This document shows positions 1 to 7,198 of a stretch of DNA of 64,000 nucleotides, one piece after another. Position 1 is the stretch's first letter. The number at the start of each line of letters is the position of its first letter. The DNA lies in contig CAVXVR010000003.1 in the NCBI GenBank assembly GCA_963765285.1, positions 744,001 through 808,000 on the forward strand. The letters run 5' to 3'. The position numbers were made by a program, and so were the translations under genes. A model generated the notes under the pieces. The model ran no database searches and was not told where the DNA came from. It saw only the letters and a list, made by a program, of their open reading frames with translations. Origin of the DNA: CAVWZH01 sp963765285. GTDB lineage: Bacteria; Acidobacteriota; Terriglobia; Terriglobales; Acidobacteriaceae.

Positions 1-664
1 GGTGGGACTGGAAACGGGCCGAGGCGGAGTAGTTGCGCGCCATCGAACTGAATCCCAACTACGCCGAGGCTCAGCATATTCTACTCCTATATCCTTTCGG
101 CGATGAACCGGGACGATGAATCGTTGCAGGAACAGAAGCGCTCCACCGAGCTTGATCCTTTTGGCCGGCCGGACGCACTCGGGGCTGCCTATCTTCGTAT
201 ACGAAACTACGACGCGGCCATCGCCGAGTTGGGCGTGCGCGCAGAAATCCTGCCCCAGGACCCTTATATTCAATGGCTTCTATTTGAGGCTTACCGGTAC
301 AAAGGCATGAATAAAGAGGCCGTACAGCAAGTGCAAGAGATGTTTCTGGCCGAGGGCGACAAGCAGTCCGCTGAGGCCGTCGCGGCGAGCGGCGGTGCGA
401 GGGGATGATGCACCGTTAGGAGAGCTCTTTCTGAAACAAGATCAGGAGCGGGCCCGCAAGCACTATCTCTCCCCACTTCATCTGGCGTACGACTACGCCA
501 TGCTCGGACGCAAGGAAGAGACGCTGCGGGCATTGGAAGATGGATTTCGGGAACGCGATCCAATGCTCGTGTTCTTGCAGAAGTGGCGGGCCTTCGACTT
601 CCTGCATTCGGAACCGCGTTACCGTGCCCTGGTGGCGAAAATGGGCCTGCCGCCAGCCTATTAG
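1..664 (+). pseudogene. TPR-repeat protein, C-terminal fragment with broken frame
   Basis: Three frames together give one recognisable TPR sequence. Bases 3-102 encode a helix pair (RAIELNPNYAEA) with an in-frame TAG at 30-32. The frame then shifts just before 103, and 103-408 continues with AMNRDDESLQEQKRSTELDP. It shifts again near 395, and 395-664 finishes with YDYAMLGRKEETLRALEDGF and the ending SEPRYRALVAKMGLPPAY. This ending (RF/RY..L..DPRF..L) is usual for acidobacterial TPR proteins, often fused to a winged-helix or TolB domain upstream. The N-terminus lies outside the window. One stop and two shifts in 660 bases suggest real decay, though sequencing error could add to it. The exact function cannot be given. 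Confidence 0.7.
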
Positions 665-755
665 CGCGGCCCTTGCAGCTTCAGCCCATTGCTGGCGGCT
701 TGACGCTCGTCCCAGCGCACAAGCGTATCCGTCAAACGAAAGTACTTAGCCCCAC

Positions 756-782
756 TTGGCAGCCGGTTGCCTCGGCTATAAT
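756..782 (+). promoter_or_regulatory. possible ilvE promoter
   Basis: TATAAT at 777-782 is a perfect -10 box. The best -35 match is TTGGCA at 756-761, giving a spacer of only 15 bp, so the pair is not ideal. A start near 789 would leave a leader of about 107 nt before ilvE. GGTAACG (787-793) and CGTTACC (849-855) could close a long stem in that leader. No known riboswitch is recognised. Confidence 0.35.
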
Positions 783-896
783 GGTGGGTAACGTGGGTTC
801 GGTTTTCACGCCTCGATCCCCTGCAGCGCCAGCGGAAGGATTCAGCCTCGTTACCAAATAACTAACCTTGGCATCGAAGAGTCAATAGGAGTCTTC

Positions 897-1844
897 ATGG
901 CGATTCAAAAGACCGAGAAAATCTGGCACAACGGAAAACTGATCCCCTGGGATGAGGCCACGCTGCACGTCATGTCGCACGTGGTGAATTATGGCTCGTC
1001 GGTATTTGAGGGGATCCGTTGCTACGAGCTGCCCACGGGGCCGGCTATTTTCCGCGCCTCGGAACACATGCAGCGGTTGCTGGATTCGGCCAAGATTTAC
1101 CGCATTGACGTGGACTACACCCGCGACGAACTGGTCGCAGGCCTTACGGCGGTAGTCAAGAACAATGGCGTGTGGCCCTGCTATATCCGGCCGATCGTGC
1201 TGCGCGGGTACGGCGAAGCGGGGGTCAATCCTTTCAATTCGCCTACCGAGGTTTATATCTGCAATTACCCCTGGGGCAAATATCTGGGAACCGACGCAGC
1301 ACAGGGCGTGGATGCCTGCGTATCTTCGTGGACGCGGATCGCTCCCAATACACTGCCCGCGATGGCCAAGTCGGGCGCAAATTACATGAATTCCCAGCTC
1401 ATCAAGATGGAAGCCATTGTCAACGGTTACGCCGAAGGAATCGCCCTGGATGCGGAGGGGTACGTCAGCGAAGGCTCGGGAGAAAATGTTTTTCTGGTGC
1501 GCCAGGGAGTACTGCAGACGGCGCCGCTGGGCAATTCGGTGCTGCCCGGCATTACCCGTGATTCCGTATTGCAGATTGCGCGCGACCTGGGCATTCCCGT
1601 GGTTGAGCAATCGATTCCACGCGAAATGCTCTACGTGGCCGACGAAGCGTTCTTCAGCGGCACCGCCGCGGAAGTCACCGCCATTCGGTCCGTGGACAAG
1701 ATCAGCGTGGGCAAGGGCGTGATGGGCCCGGTCACCAAAGCTATTCAGAAAGAGTTCTACGCGATCATCCGCGGCGAAAAAACGGACCGCCACAACTGGC
1801 TGACGCCGGTGCCGGTGGGAAGCAAGCAACCGGTCCACGCATAA
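897..1844 (+). CDS. ilvE: branched-chain amino acid aminotransferase
   Basis: PLP-dependent fold-type IV transaminase, 315 aa, which exchanges the amino group between Leu/Ile/Val and 2-oxoglutarate in the cytoplasm. The catalytic lysine is K158 in AMAKSGANYMNSQ, equivalent to K159 of E. coli IlvE. The downstream block EGIALDAEGYVSEGSGENVF carries the conserved phosphate-binding and glutamate region, and VNYGSSVFEGIRCY is the usual N-terminal signature. An AGGAG at 887-891 sits 5 nt before the ATG. The gene stands alone, with a strong terminator right behind it. Length and motifs are normal for the family. Confidence 0.95.
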   Translation: MAIQKTEKIWHNGKLIPWDEATLHVMSHVVNYGSSVFEGIRCYELPTGPAIFRASEHMQRLLDSAKIYRIDVDYTRDELVAGLTAVVKNNGVWPCYIRPIVLRGYGEAGVNPFNSPTEVYICNYPWGKYLGTDAAQGVDACVSSWTRIAPNTLPAMAKSGANYMNSQLIKMEAIVNGYAEGIALDAEGYVSEGSGENVFLVRQGVLQTAPLGNSVLPGITRDSVLQIARDLGIPVVEQSIPREMLYVADEAFFSGTAAEVTAIRSVDKISVGKGVMGPVTKAIQKEFYAIIRGEKTDRHNWLTPVPVGSKQPVHA

Positions 1845-1864
1845 CCCTCGGCGAATTTCGGCCT

Positions 1865-1892
1865 GGCACGGGTTCACGCCCGTGCCTTTTTT
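1865..1892 (+). terminator. intrinsic terminator of ilvE
   Basis: GGCACGGG (1865-1872) pairs perfectly with CCCGTGCC (1879-1886) across a 6-nt loop, followed by six T at 1887-1892. It ends the ilvE transcript. The stop codon of the opposite-strand antitoxin at 1874 lies within this hairpin. Confidence 0.85.
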
Positions 1893-2086
1893 ATTTGGCG
1901 CCTTCGATTCTTCGGAATCGGCACCAGCCGTGCAACCGGGACACGATACCTGGTAATCACGATCTCCTGCCCCTTTTCCACCAGCCGCAGGAGTCTTGAG
2001 AAGTGTGCCTTCAGATAAGTAACGCTCACTTCCCTCGTTGCATGGCGAACCATATCTGGCAAATACGCCAAAATCACGGGCGGCAT
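1874..2086 (-). CDS. orphan Phd/YefM-type antitoxin
   Basis: A 70-aa protein with the compact Phd/YefM pattern: VSVTYLKAHFSRLLRLVEKG followed by EIVITRYRVPVARLVPI. The family binds DNA through its N-terminal domain and neutralises a partner toxin with its C-terminal tail. Here the tail is short and basic (PKNRRRQIKKARA), and no toxin gene lies on either side, so it is an orphan. A shorter start at MVRHATREV is possible and would fit the family better. It is convergent with ilvE and divergent from pilT. Confidence 0.65.
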   Translation of the reverse strand: MPPVILAYLPDMVRHATREVSVTYLKAHFSRLLRLVEKGQEIVITRYRVPVARLVPIPKNRRRQIKKARA

Positions 2087-2217
2087 GAGGCACGTGCCCG
2101 TCAGTCCCGTTACTTAGGTCATCTTGGGGAAGGTGACGTTTCGGTTCATGATAACGGCTGGAATTCGAGTCCACTGAATCGCTGGCAACCGACCTCTGTC
2201 TCGACGGGACGTGCTGA

Positions 2218-3342
2218 ATGAATATTGATGATCTGCTGCGCATCGCCATGGAACGGCGGGCGTCCGACTTGCACCTTAAGGTGGGAAATTATCCGCACCT
2301 CCGCATCGATGGCGAACTGACTCCTTTGACCGACCAGCCGCGAGTGAGCGCCGAAGACATGTTGACCATGGCGTTCAGCATGATGTCAGCGCGGCAGAAA
2401 CAAAAATTCAAAGAGACCACTGAAATCGATATGGCCTACGGCGTCGCCGGGCTGGGACGCTTCCGTGTCAACGTCTTTCAGCAGCGCGGTCAGGTGGGAC
2501 TCGTGCTCCGCGTCATTCCTACCAAGATTCGCGCCCTCGATGAACTCTATCTGCCGAAAATTGTGGAGCAAGTCTGCGACATGCCGCGCGGATTGATTCT
2601 GGTCACGGGCGTCACCGGTTCTGGTAAGTCGACCACGCTGGCCGCCATGATCGACCGCATCAATTCCACCAAGGCCGAGCACATCATCACCATTGAAGAC
2701 CCGATCGAATTTCTCCACCGCGATAAAAAGGGATACGTAAACCAGCGCGAAGTGGAAGTGGATACGCCGTCGTTTTCAGCGGCGCTGCGCGCTTCGCTGC
2801 GTCAGGATCCAGACGTGATTCTGGTCGGCGAAATGCGCGACATGGAAACCATCGGCACCGCGCTGCACGCGGCCGAAACCGGCCACATGGTCTTCTCCAC
2901 CTTGCATACGTTAGACGCAGTGGAAACCGTCAACCGTATCATCGCTGTCTTCCCGCCGCCGGAGCAGAAGCAGATCCGACTGCAGTTGGCGGCAGTGTTG
3001 CGCGCCGTCATCAGCCAACGCCTCATGAAACGGTGCGACGGCGAGGGCCGCGTGCCTGCTGTGGAAGTCATGATCAACACCGCTTACATCCGTGAGTGCA
3101 TTTTGGTGCCGGAAAAAACTCGGTCCATCCGCGACGCGATTTCCGCCGGCACGTCGCAGTACGGCATGCAGACCTTCGATCAGTCTCTCTGGGATTTGTT
3201 CCAGGCTGGGTTGATCAGCTACGAAACCGCACTGGAAAACGCTTCCAACGCCGACGACTTCAAACTGCGCATGCAGGGAGTGGCCTCGAGCAGCGACATT
3301 TCCCGCAACGCTATGCAAGCCACCGGCTTCGGCAGCCGCTGA
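2218..3342 (+). CDS. pilT: type IV pilus retraction ATPase PilT
   Basis: A 374-aa hexameric cytoplasmic ATPase that depolymerises the type IV pilus and powers twitching. Walker A is GVTGSGKST at 131-138, the Walker B region is DVILVGEMRDMETI, and the Asp- and His-box regions (ITIEDPIEFLH, AAETGHMVFSTLHT) are intact. The C-terminal part has TRSIRDAI and GMQTFDQSL, typical of PilT and not PilB. The start ATG has only a weak GGGA upstream. The gene is alone here; minor pilin genes sit 32 kb away at 34871-37188. A terminator follows. Confidence 0.94.
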   Translation: MNIDDLLRIAMERRASDLHLKVGNYPHLRIDGELTPLTDQPRVSAEDMLTMAFSMMSARQKQKFKETTEIDMAYGVAGLGRFRVNVFQQRGQVGLVLRVIPTKIRALDELYLPKIVEQVCDMPRGLILVTGVTGSGKSTTLAAMIDRINSTKAEHIITIEDPIEFLHRDKKGYVNQREVEVDTPSFSAALRASLRQDPDVILVGEMRDMETIGTALHAAETGHMVFSTLHTLDAVETVNRIIAVFPPPEQKQIRLQLAAVLRAVISQRLMKRCDGEGRVPAVEVMINTAYIRECILVPEKTRSIRDAISAGTSQYGMQTFDQSLWDLFQAGLISYETALENASNADDFKLRMQGVASSSDISRNAMQATGFGSR

Positions 3343-3359
3343 GGCTGTTGCATAAATCA

Positions 3360-3391
3360 GAAGGGCGCGCTCACGCGCGCCCTTCTTTTTT
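3360..3391 (+). terminator. intrinsic terminator of pilT
   Basis: GAAGGGCGCG (3360-3369) pairs perfectly with CGCGCCCTTC (3376-3385) over a 6-nt loop, followed by six T at 3386-3391. It lies 18 bp after the pilT stop and ahead of the convergent STAS gene. Confidence 0.87.
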
Positions 3392-3422
3392 CCCCAATCA
3401 ACCTAAAGCAATCAACCCAGCT

Positions 3423-3794
3423 TCACCAGGCCATGGCGATTTTCGTCTCACGCTGCGGCGGACGGCTTAACACCACCAGCGCATCGTGCAGGGAGGAAAT
3501 ATCAAACACCTGGTCGAGGTGCATCGAGACCAACATCTCGCGCACAAACTGCGATGGGTTCACCAGCTTGAGTTGAACTCCGTGATTGCAGCTCCAGAGT
3601 TGCAGCGACACCAGGGCGTTCAGTCCGCCGGCGTCGAGCGCCTCCACTTCGGAGAGATCGAGCACCACAATCCGGGTGTTCTTCTCCGACACCACCCTAT
3701 TGCGCAGCGTGGCAATCTCGGTTCCACGCACCAGCCGCCCAGAGCACCTCACGACGGCCACATCATTGGCTTTTTCCACGTCCAGGGTAAGCAT
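3423..3794 (-). CDS. STAS-domain anti-sigma factor antagonist-like protein
   Basis: A protein of about 123 aa reading MLTLDVEKANDVAVVRCSGR onward. The STAS core is visible: a beta-rich start, then IVVLDLSEVEALDAGGLNAL, where the residue normally phosphorylated in SpoIIAA-type proteins would sit in the DAGGL loop (usually DSSGL). That the loop has no Ser at the exact spot makes phospho-switching uncertain. The ATG at 3792-3794 was chosen because AGAAGGAAGG lies 6 nt upstream; a longer frame reaches 3857 without a better ribosome site. It is divergent from recX. Likely a regulator in a partner-switch pathway, with partners not nearby. Confidence 0.78.
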   Translation of the reverse strand: MLTLDVEKANDVAVVRCSGRLVRGTEIATLRNRVVSEKNTRIVVLDLSEVEALDAGGLNALVSLQLWSCNHGVQLKLVNPSQFVREMLVSMHLDQVFDISSLHDALVVLSRPPQRETKIAMAW

Positions 3795-3897
3795 GATTGC
3801 CTTCCTTCTGCTTCTCAATTTTCTCCATTTTAGACGATGCACGGACGCCGCTGTCACCAGGAACTTGTTAAATGATTGTCAAAAGTTGTAACAAATC

Positions 3898-4482
3898 GTG
3901 CGCGATTTTCTGAATCCTTTTCTCTGGAGTATGGTACGAAGAATGGCGTTCTTCAGTTCCCGAAAACTTCAGACCGAAGATGAGGCGTACGAGTACGCCG
4001 TAGGCGCGCTGGGCCGGCGGATGCGCTCCGTGGCCGAACTCAAACGCCTGCTGCGTCAGCGAGTTGAGGCCGAGTCCGAATATGGACAGACCTTGATCGA
4101 ACTGGTCATCCGCCGCCTGAAAGATCAGGGATATCTAAATGACGCGCACTATGCCGCGGCTTATTCTGCGTTCCGCCGCGACAATGAAAAGTACGGCCGC
4201 CGCCGCGTGGTCACCGACCTCAAGGCCAAGGGCGTTCACGGTGAGGTGATTGAGAAGGCGGTCGAGTCCGTCTATGACGAAGTAAATGATGAAAAGCAGG
4301 CTCGAGAATATTTGCGGCGCAAGCGTCTGACCAAACCGAAGGACCGGAAACAGGCGGCGCGGATTTTCCGTAATTTGATGCGCGCGGGATTTGCCTCGAG
4401 AACCATTTTTTCCATCCTGAAAAAATGGGATGTGGATGACGAAGCCCTGTCCGCGCTCGAAGCCGAAACGGGAAGCGAATAA
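3898..4482 (+). CDS. recX: RecX-family regulatory protein
   Basis: 194 aa, built of repeated three-helix units. The signature LGRRMRSVAELKRLLRQRV, then VIRRLKDQGYLNDAHYAAAYSAFR and KYGRRRVVTDLKAKGV, is that of RecX, which binds RecA filaments and limits recombinase activity. Start is uncertain: GTG at 3898 gives 194 aa, while ATG at 3931 or 3943 would drop a short N-terminal tail. recA is not adjacent, as is often true in this phylum. It is followed after 87 bp by an exported repeat protein, probably a separate unit. Confidence 0.85.
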   Translation: MRDFLNPFLWSMVRRMAFFSSRKLQTEDEAYEYAVGALGRRMRSVAELKRLLRQRVEAESEYGQTLIELVIRRLKDQGYLNDAHYAAAYSAFRRDNEKYGRRRVVTDLKAKGVHGEVIEKAVESVYDEVNDEKQAREYLRRKRLTKPKDRKQAARIFRNLMRAGFASRTIFSILKKWDVDDEALSALEAETGSE

Positions 4483-4569
4483 TTCGAAGGCGCAGGCCCA
4501 GCATTGCCTTTTGTGCCCGAGATGCTCCATACTCGTCGAGCAATCCTGCCAAAATTAAGGAGGCGCAAC

Positions 4570-4959
4570 ATGAAATCCAAGTGGGCTGTAGTTTTTGCTG
4601 TAGCGTTGTTCTGCTCTTCGTTGGCTTACTCTCAGGGCGTGGGATCGGACGTCGACAAGGCCGCGAAAGATACCGGCCACGCTACCAAGACGGCGGCCAA
4701 GGACACGGCAAAGGGCACAGAAAAAGCCGCCGACAAAACTGCCGACGTAACTAAGAAGACCGCGAAAGATACCGGCCATGCCACCAAGACCGCGGCCAAA
4801 GACACGGCAAAGGGCACAGAAAAAGCCGCCGACGCAACCGGGGACGCCGCCAAGAAAACCGGCCACGGCGTCACTAAAGGCGTGAAGGACGTCGGCCACG
4901 GAATGAAGAAAGGCGCAGAAAAAGTCACGGGCGACGACAAGCCGGCTCCGCCGAAATAA
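4570..4959 (+). CDS. exported Lys/Ala/Thr-rich repeat protein (LEA-like)
   Basis: 129 aa. A signal peptide (MKSKWAVVFAVALFCSSLAYS) is followed by low-complexity helix-forming repeats. A block around KDTGHATKTAAKDTAKGTEK occurs twice almost identically, at about residues 32-58 and 67-91, and a third degenerate unit (KKTGHGVTKGVKDVGHGMKKG) follows. A perfect AAGGAGG at 4557-4563 fixes the ATG at 4570. The composition resembles late-embryogenesis-abundant or desiccation proteins, and exported proteins of this type recur in Acidobacteria. A stress or envelope role is inference only. Confidence 0.75.
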   Translation: MKSKWAVVFAVALFCSSLAYSQGVGSDVDKAAKDTGHATKTAAKDTAKGTEKAADKTADVTKKTAKDTGHATKTAAKDTAKGTEKAADATGDAAKKTGHGVTKGVKDVGHGMKKGAEKVTGDDKPAPPK

Positions 4960-4967
4960 GACAGACA

Positions 4968-5414
4968 CTAGCCCCAGACATACGTCGGGTCGTATTCGAT
5001 CTGATGTTTCTGCAGTATGGCGAGGAATTCCTCTTCGAAGCCATGCTTGCGATGATGTTCGGGCTGTGAGTTGATATAGGCGACGGTGCGGGCCTGTTGC
5101 GAAATTCCCACAGTGAACGCGCCGTAGCCTTCCTGCCACGCGAATTTGCCGCCGCCGTTGTCGTTCATCCATTTGGATGACCCGCCTTTGATCAGTTGCA
5201 CAGCTTTGGCCAAGGGCATGGTCGCAGGCAACGAGAGCAGAATATGGACGTGATTCGCAATGCCTCCGATTGCGATTGCCTTGAACCCATGGTTGCGCGC
5301 GATCCCGCCGAGAAACGACCAAAGGCGGGGCTGCAATTCGACGGGTATCAGGTCGCGGCGGTTCTTGGTGGAGAACACGATGTGGACAAGTTCCGATATG
5401 TAGGTGTGCGACAT
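4968..5414 (-). CDS. REP-associated tyrosine transposase (RAYT, IS200-like Y1)
   Basis: 148 aa HUH-type single-strand DNA nuclease. The HUH pair is H55 and H57 in NHVHILLSLP; the catalytic tyrosine is Y113 in TVAYINSQPEHHRKHGFEEE. WQEGYGAFTVG is the usual family block. The ATG at 5414 lies next to a set of palindromes (5416-5641), as RAYT genes normally lie beside the REP sequences they process. These enzymes are domesticated relatives of IS200 transposases. The frame is intact and both active-site elements are present, so it may be functional. Confidence 0.9.
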   Translation of the reverse strand: MSHTYISELVHIVFSTKNRRDLIPVELQPRLWSFLGGIARNHGFKAIAIGGIANHVHILLSLPATMPLAKAVQLIKGGSSKWMNDNGGGKFAWQEGYGAFTVGISQQARTVAYINSQPEHHRKHGFEEEFLAILQKHQIEYDPTYVWG

Positions 5415-5415
5415 G

Positions 5416-5641
5416 ATTTCAGTCGTCCCTCCGGGACTTTGTTCCCTATTCCGCGTTCACCCGGCGATGAATCGCCGGGCTATTGGCACGCGTTCCTCCG
5501 GAACGCCGGCTTCGAGTGCGATTTCTCACCCGAGTGTGGACTCGTCCCCCATTGGTCCCGGAGGGACCCTTGCCAATAGCCCGGCGCTTCAGCGCCGGGT
5601 CCGGATGCCGGGCGACGGAGTCCCGGAGGGACGACTGAAAT
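5416..5641. repeat. REP-type palindrome cluster with 23-bp perfect inverted ends
   Basis: The 23 bp at 5416-5438 recur as an exact reverse complement at 5619-5641. Inside them is a second inverted pair: 5460-5488 holds a hairpin (CCCGGCGAT / ATCGCCGGG) followed by CTATTGGCA, mirrored at 5571-5599 by TTGCCAATAG and the hairpin CCCGGCG / CGCCGGG. A further palindrome (GCGTTCC / GGAACGC) lies at 5490-5506. The nested layout matches a REPIN-like doublet beside its RAYT gene. Unlike many REP sets, all parts are seen once here as one symmetrical unit. Confidence 0.82.
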
Positions 5642-5689
5642 CTACACGCCCGTCTGACCCGCGTCTGTGACGCGTGAACATAACCGCGA

Positions 5690-5698
5690 TGCTAGAAT
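5690..5698 (+). promoter_or_regulatory. extended -10 element before alaS
   Basis: TGCTAGAAT is an extended -10 (TGn plus TAGAAT) about 31 bp before the alaS start; no convincing -35 is seen. The same TGCTAGAAT string precedes the acyl-CoA dehydrogenase gene at 22502-22510, and TAGAAT precedes tRNA-Thr, so the box may be a common local promoter form. Confidence 0.45.
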
Positions 5699-5728
5699 CG
5701 ATACTTGGAATCTGCCTGAATTCCCAAC

Positions 5729-7198
5729 ATGCTGACTGGCTCGCAAGTTCGGCGGAAATTTCTGGACTTCTTCGTCCAGAAAGGGCACCGCGAGGTGCAT
5801 TCCTCGTCGCTCGTCCCGCATAACGACCCCACGCTGCTCTTCACCAACGCCGGAATGAACCAGTTTAAAGACGTTTTCCTCGGACTGGAAAAACGCGACT
5901 ACAGCCGCGCCACGACTTCTCAGAAATGCGTCCGCGCCGGAGGAAAGCACAACGACCTCGAAAACGTCGGTTTCACCAACCGCCATCACACGTTTTTCGA
6001 GATGCTGGGAAATTTTTCTTTTGGCGACTATTTCAAGAAGGACGCCATCGCATATGCGTGGGAACTGATCACTTCGCCGCAGTGGTTCGGCATCGACAAG
6101 AACAAACTCTACGTGACGATCTTCAACGGCGAAGGCGGGCTGCAGCGCGACGCCGAGGCCTACGACCTGTGGCTCGGGCAAGGCGTCGCGAAAGAGAGAA
6201 TCTTCGAGTTTGGATTGAAAGACAATTTCTGGCAGATGGGCGACACCGGCCCCTGCGGCCCGTGCAGCGAGATTCATTACGACATGGGCCCGGTCGCGTC
6301 CGATCAGAGCCACGCAGACTGCGCCTTCGGCTGCGATTGCGGCCGTTATGTCGAAATTTGGAATTTGGTGTTCATGCAGTTCGACCGCGATGCCAGCGGC
6401 AAACTGAATCCGCTGCCCAAGCCGTCGATTGATACGGGCATGGGCCTGGAGCGGATTACGGCAGTGCAGCAAGAAGTGATTTCGAATTACGAGACGGATT
6501 TGTTTACGCCGCTGATCAAGCGAGCGGCAGAGTTGCGGGGTGGAACAGTTCGACCTGACGAAGGAGATTGGACAAAGAGGCTCACACAAAAGTCAGCAGC
6601 TTCATTGCGCGTTATCGCCGACCACTCTCGCGCCGCGACGTTTCTGATTTCTGACGGAGTGCTGCCTTCGAATGAAGGCCGCGGCTACGTGCTGCGCAAA
6701 ATTATTCGCAGAGCGATCACGCATGGGAGGTTGCTGGGGCAGGAGAAGCCGTTCTTGCATGAAATGGTCTTTGCTGTGCGTGATCTGATGCAGGATGCGT
6801 ATCCGGAACTGAAGGAGACGGCAGAGCGGGTGTCGAAGACGGTGCTGGCGGAGGAAACCAGATTTGCGCACACGTTAGACGTCGCTTTGGGACGCCTGGA
6901 GGCTGCAACTGCTTCCGCAATATGGAAACAGTACAAGGAGCACGAGCAGCAGATCACTCGTACTCGTGCAGTGACGCGTGAACAGTATGAGCGAGAGTTA
7001 CCCCTTGAGGCGGCTCTGAGCACTGGTTCTGGGGCACATCTCCCACAGGCAATTGCATGGGGAGTCCGCGAACTCGACCGGGTCGGCTCCTCTGCGATGT
7101 TACCCGGCGACGACGCATTTCAAGCTCTACGACACCTTTGGACTTCCCAAGGATTTTATCCAGGACGCCTGCCGCGATTTCGGGGTGAGCTTCGATGA
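5729..7198 (+). CDS. alaS: alanyl-tRNA synthetase, 5' part (frame lost near 7119)
   Basis: N-terminal catalytic part of AlaRS, which charges tRNA-Ala with alanine. MLTGSQVRRKFLDFFVQKGH, TLLFTNAGMNQFKDVFLG, QKCVRAGGKHNDLENVG and FFEMLGNFSFGDYFK are class II synthetase motifs; the tRNA-recognition helices follow (residues about 250-460). Coding identity holds up to GDDAF near 7118. After that the correct text FKLYDTFGLPKDF appears one frame over. Dropping one T from the TTT at 7118-7120 restores a single frame of 984 codons to 8681. The tail after 7120 in this frame is spurious. An extra base from sequencing is the simplest reason, since alaS is essential. Confidence 0.9.
   Translation: MLTGSQVRRKFLDFFVQKGHREVHSSSLVPHNDPTLLFTNAGMNQFKDVFLGLEKRDYSRATTSQKCVRAGGKHNDLENVGFTNRHHTFFEMLGNFSFGDYFKKDAIAYAWELITSPQWFGIDKNKLYVTIFNGEGGLQRDAEAYDLWLGQGVAKERIFEFGLKDNFWQMGDTGPCGPCSEIHYDMGPVASDQSHADCAFGCDCGRYVEIWNLVFMQFDRDASGKLNPLPKPSIDTGMGLERITAVQQEVISNYETDLFTPLIKRAAELRGGTVRPDEGDWTKRLTQKSAASLRVIADHSRAATFLISDGVLPSNEGRGYVLRKIIRRAITHGRLLGQEKPFLHEMVFAVRDLMQDAYPELKETAERVSKTVLAEETRFAHTLDVALGRLEAATASAIWKQYKEHEQQITRTRAVTREQYERELPLEAALSTGSGAHLPQAIAWGVRELDRVGSSAMLPGDDAFQALRHLWTSQGFYPGRLPRFRGELR

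Noticed and set aside
882..2249. 455-aa open frame on the minus strand across ilvE
   Set aside because: It is antisense to a clear ilvE, has no family pattern and arises from GC-rich codon use.
4555..5322. 255-aa minus-strand frame across the repeat protein and the RAYT gene
   Set aside because: Covers two genes on both strands in a wrong phase; repetitive only because the DNA below is.
5642..6589. 315-aa minus-strand frame opposite alaS
   Set aside because: Antisense to the AlaRS catalytic domain; no signal or motif.
7110..7130. programmed +1 frameshift in alaS
   Set aside because: No slippery run, rare codon or stop-codon context as in known programmed sites; other genes in the window have similar breaks.
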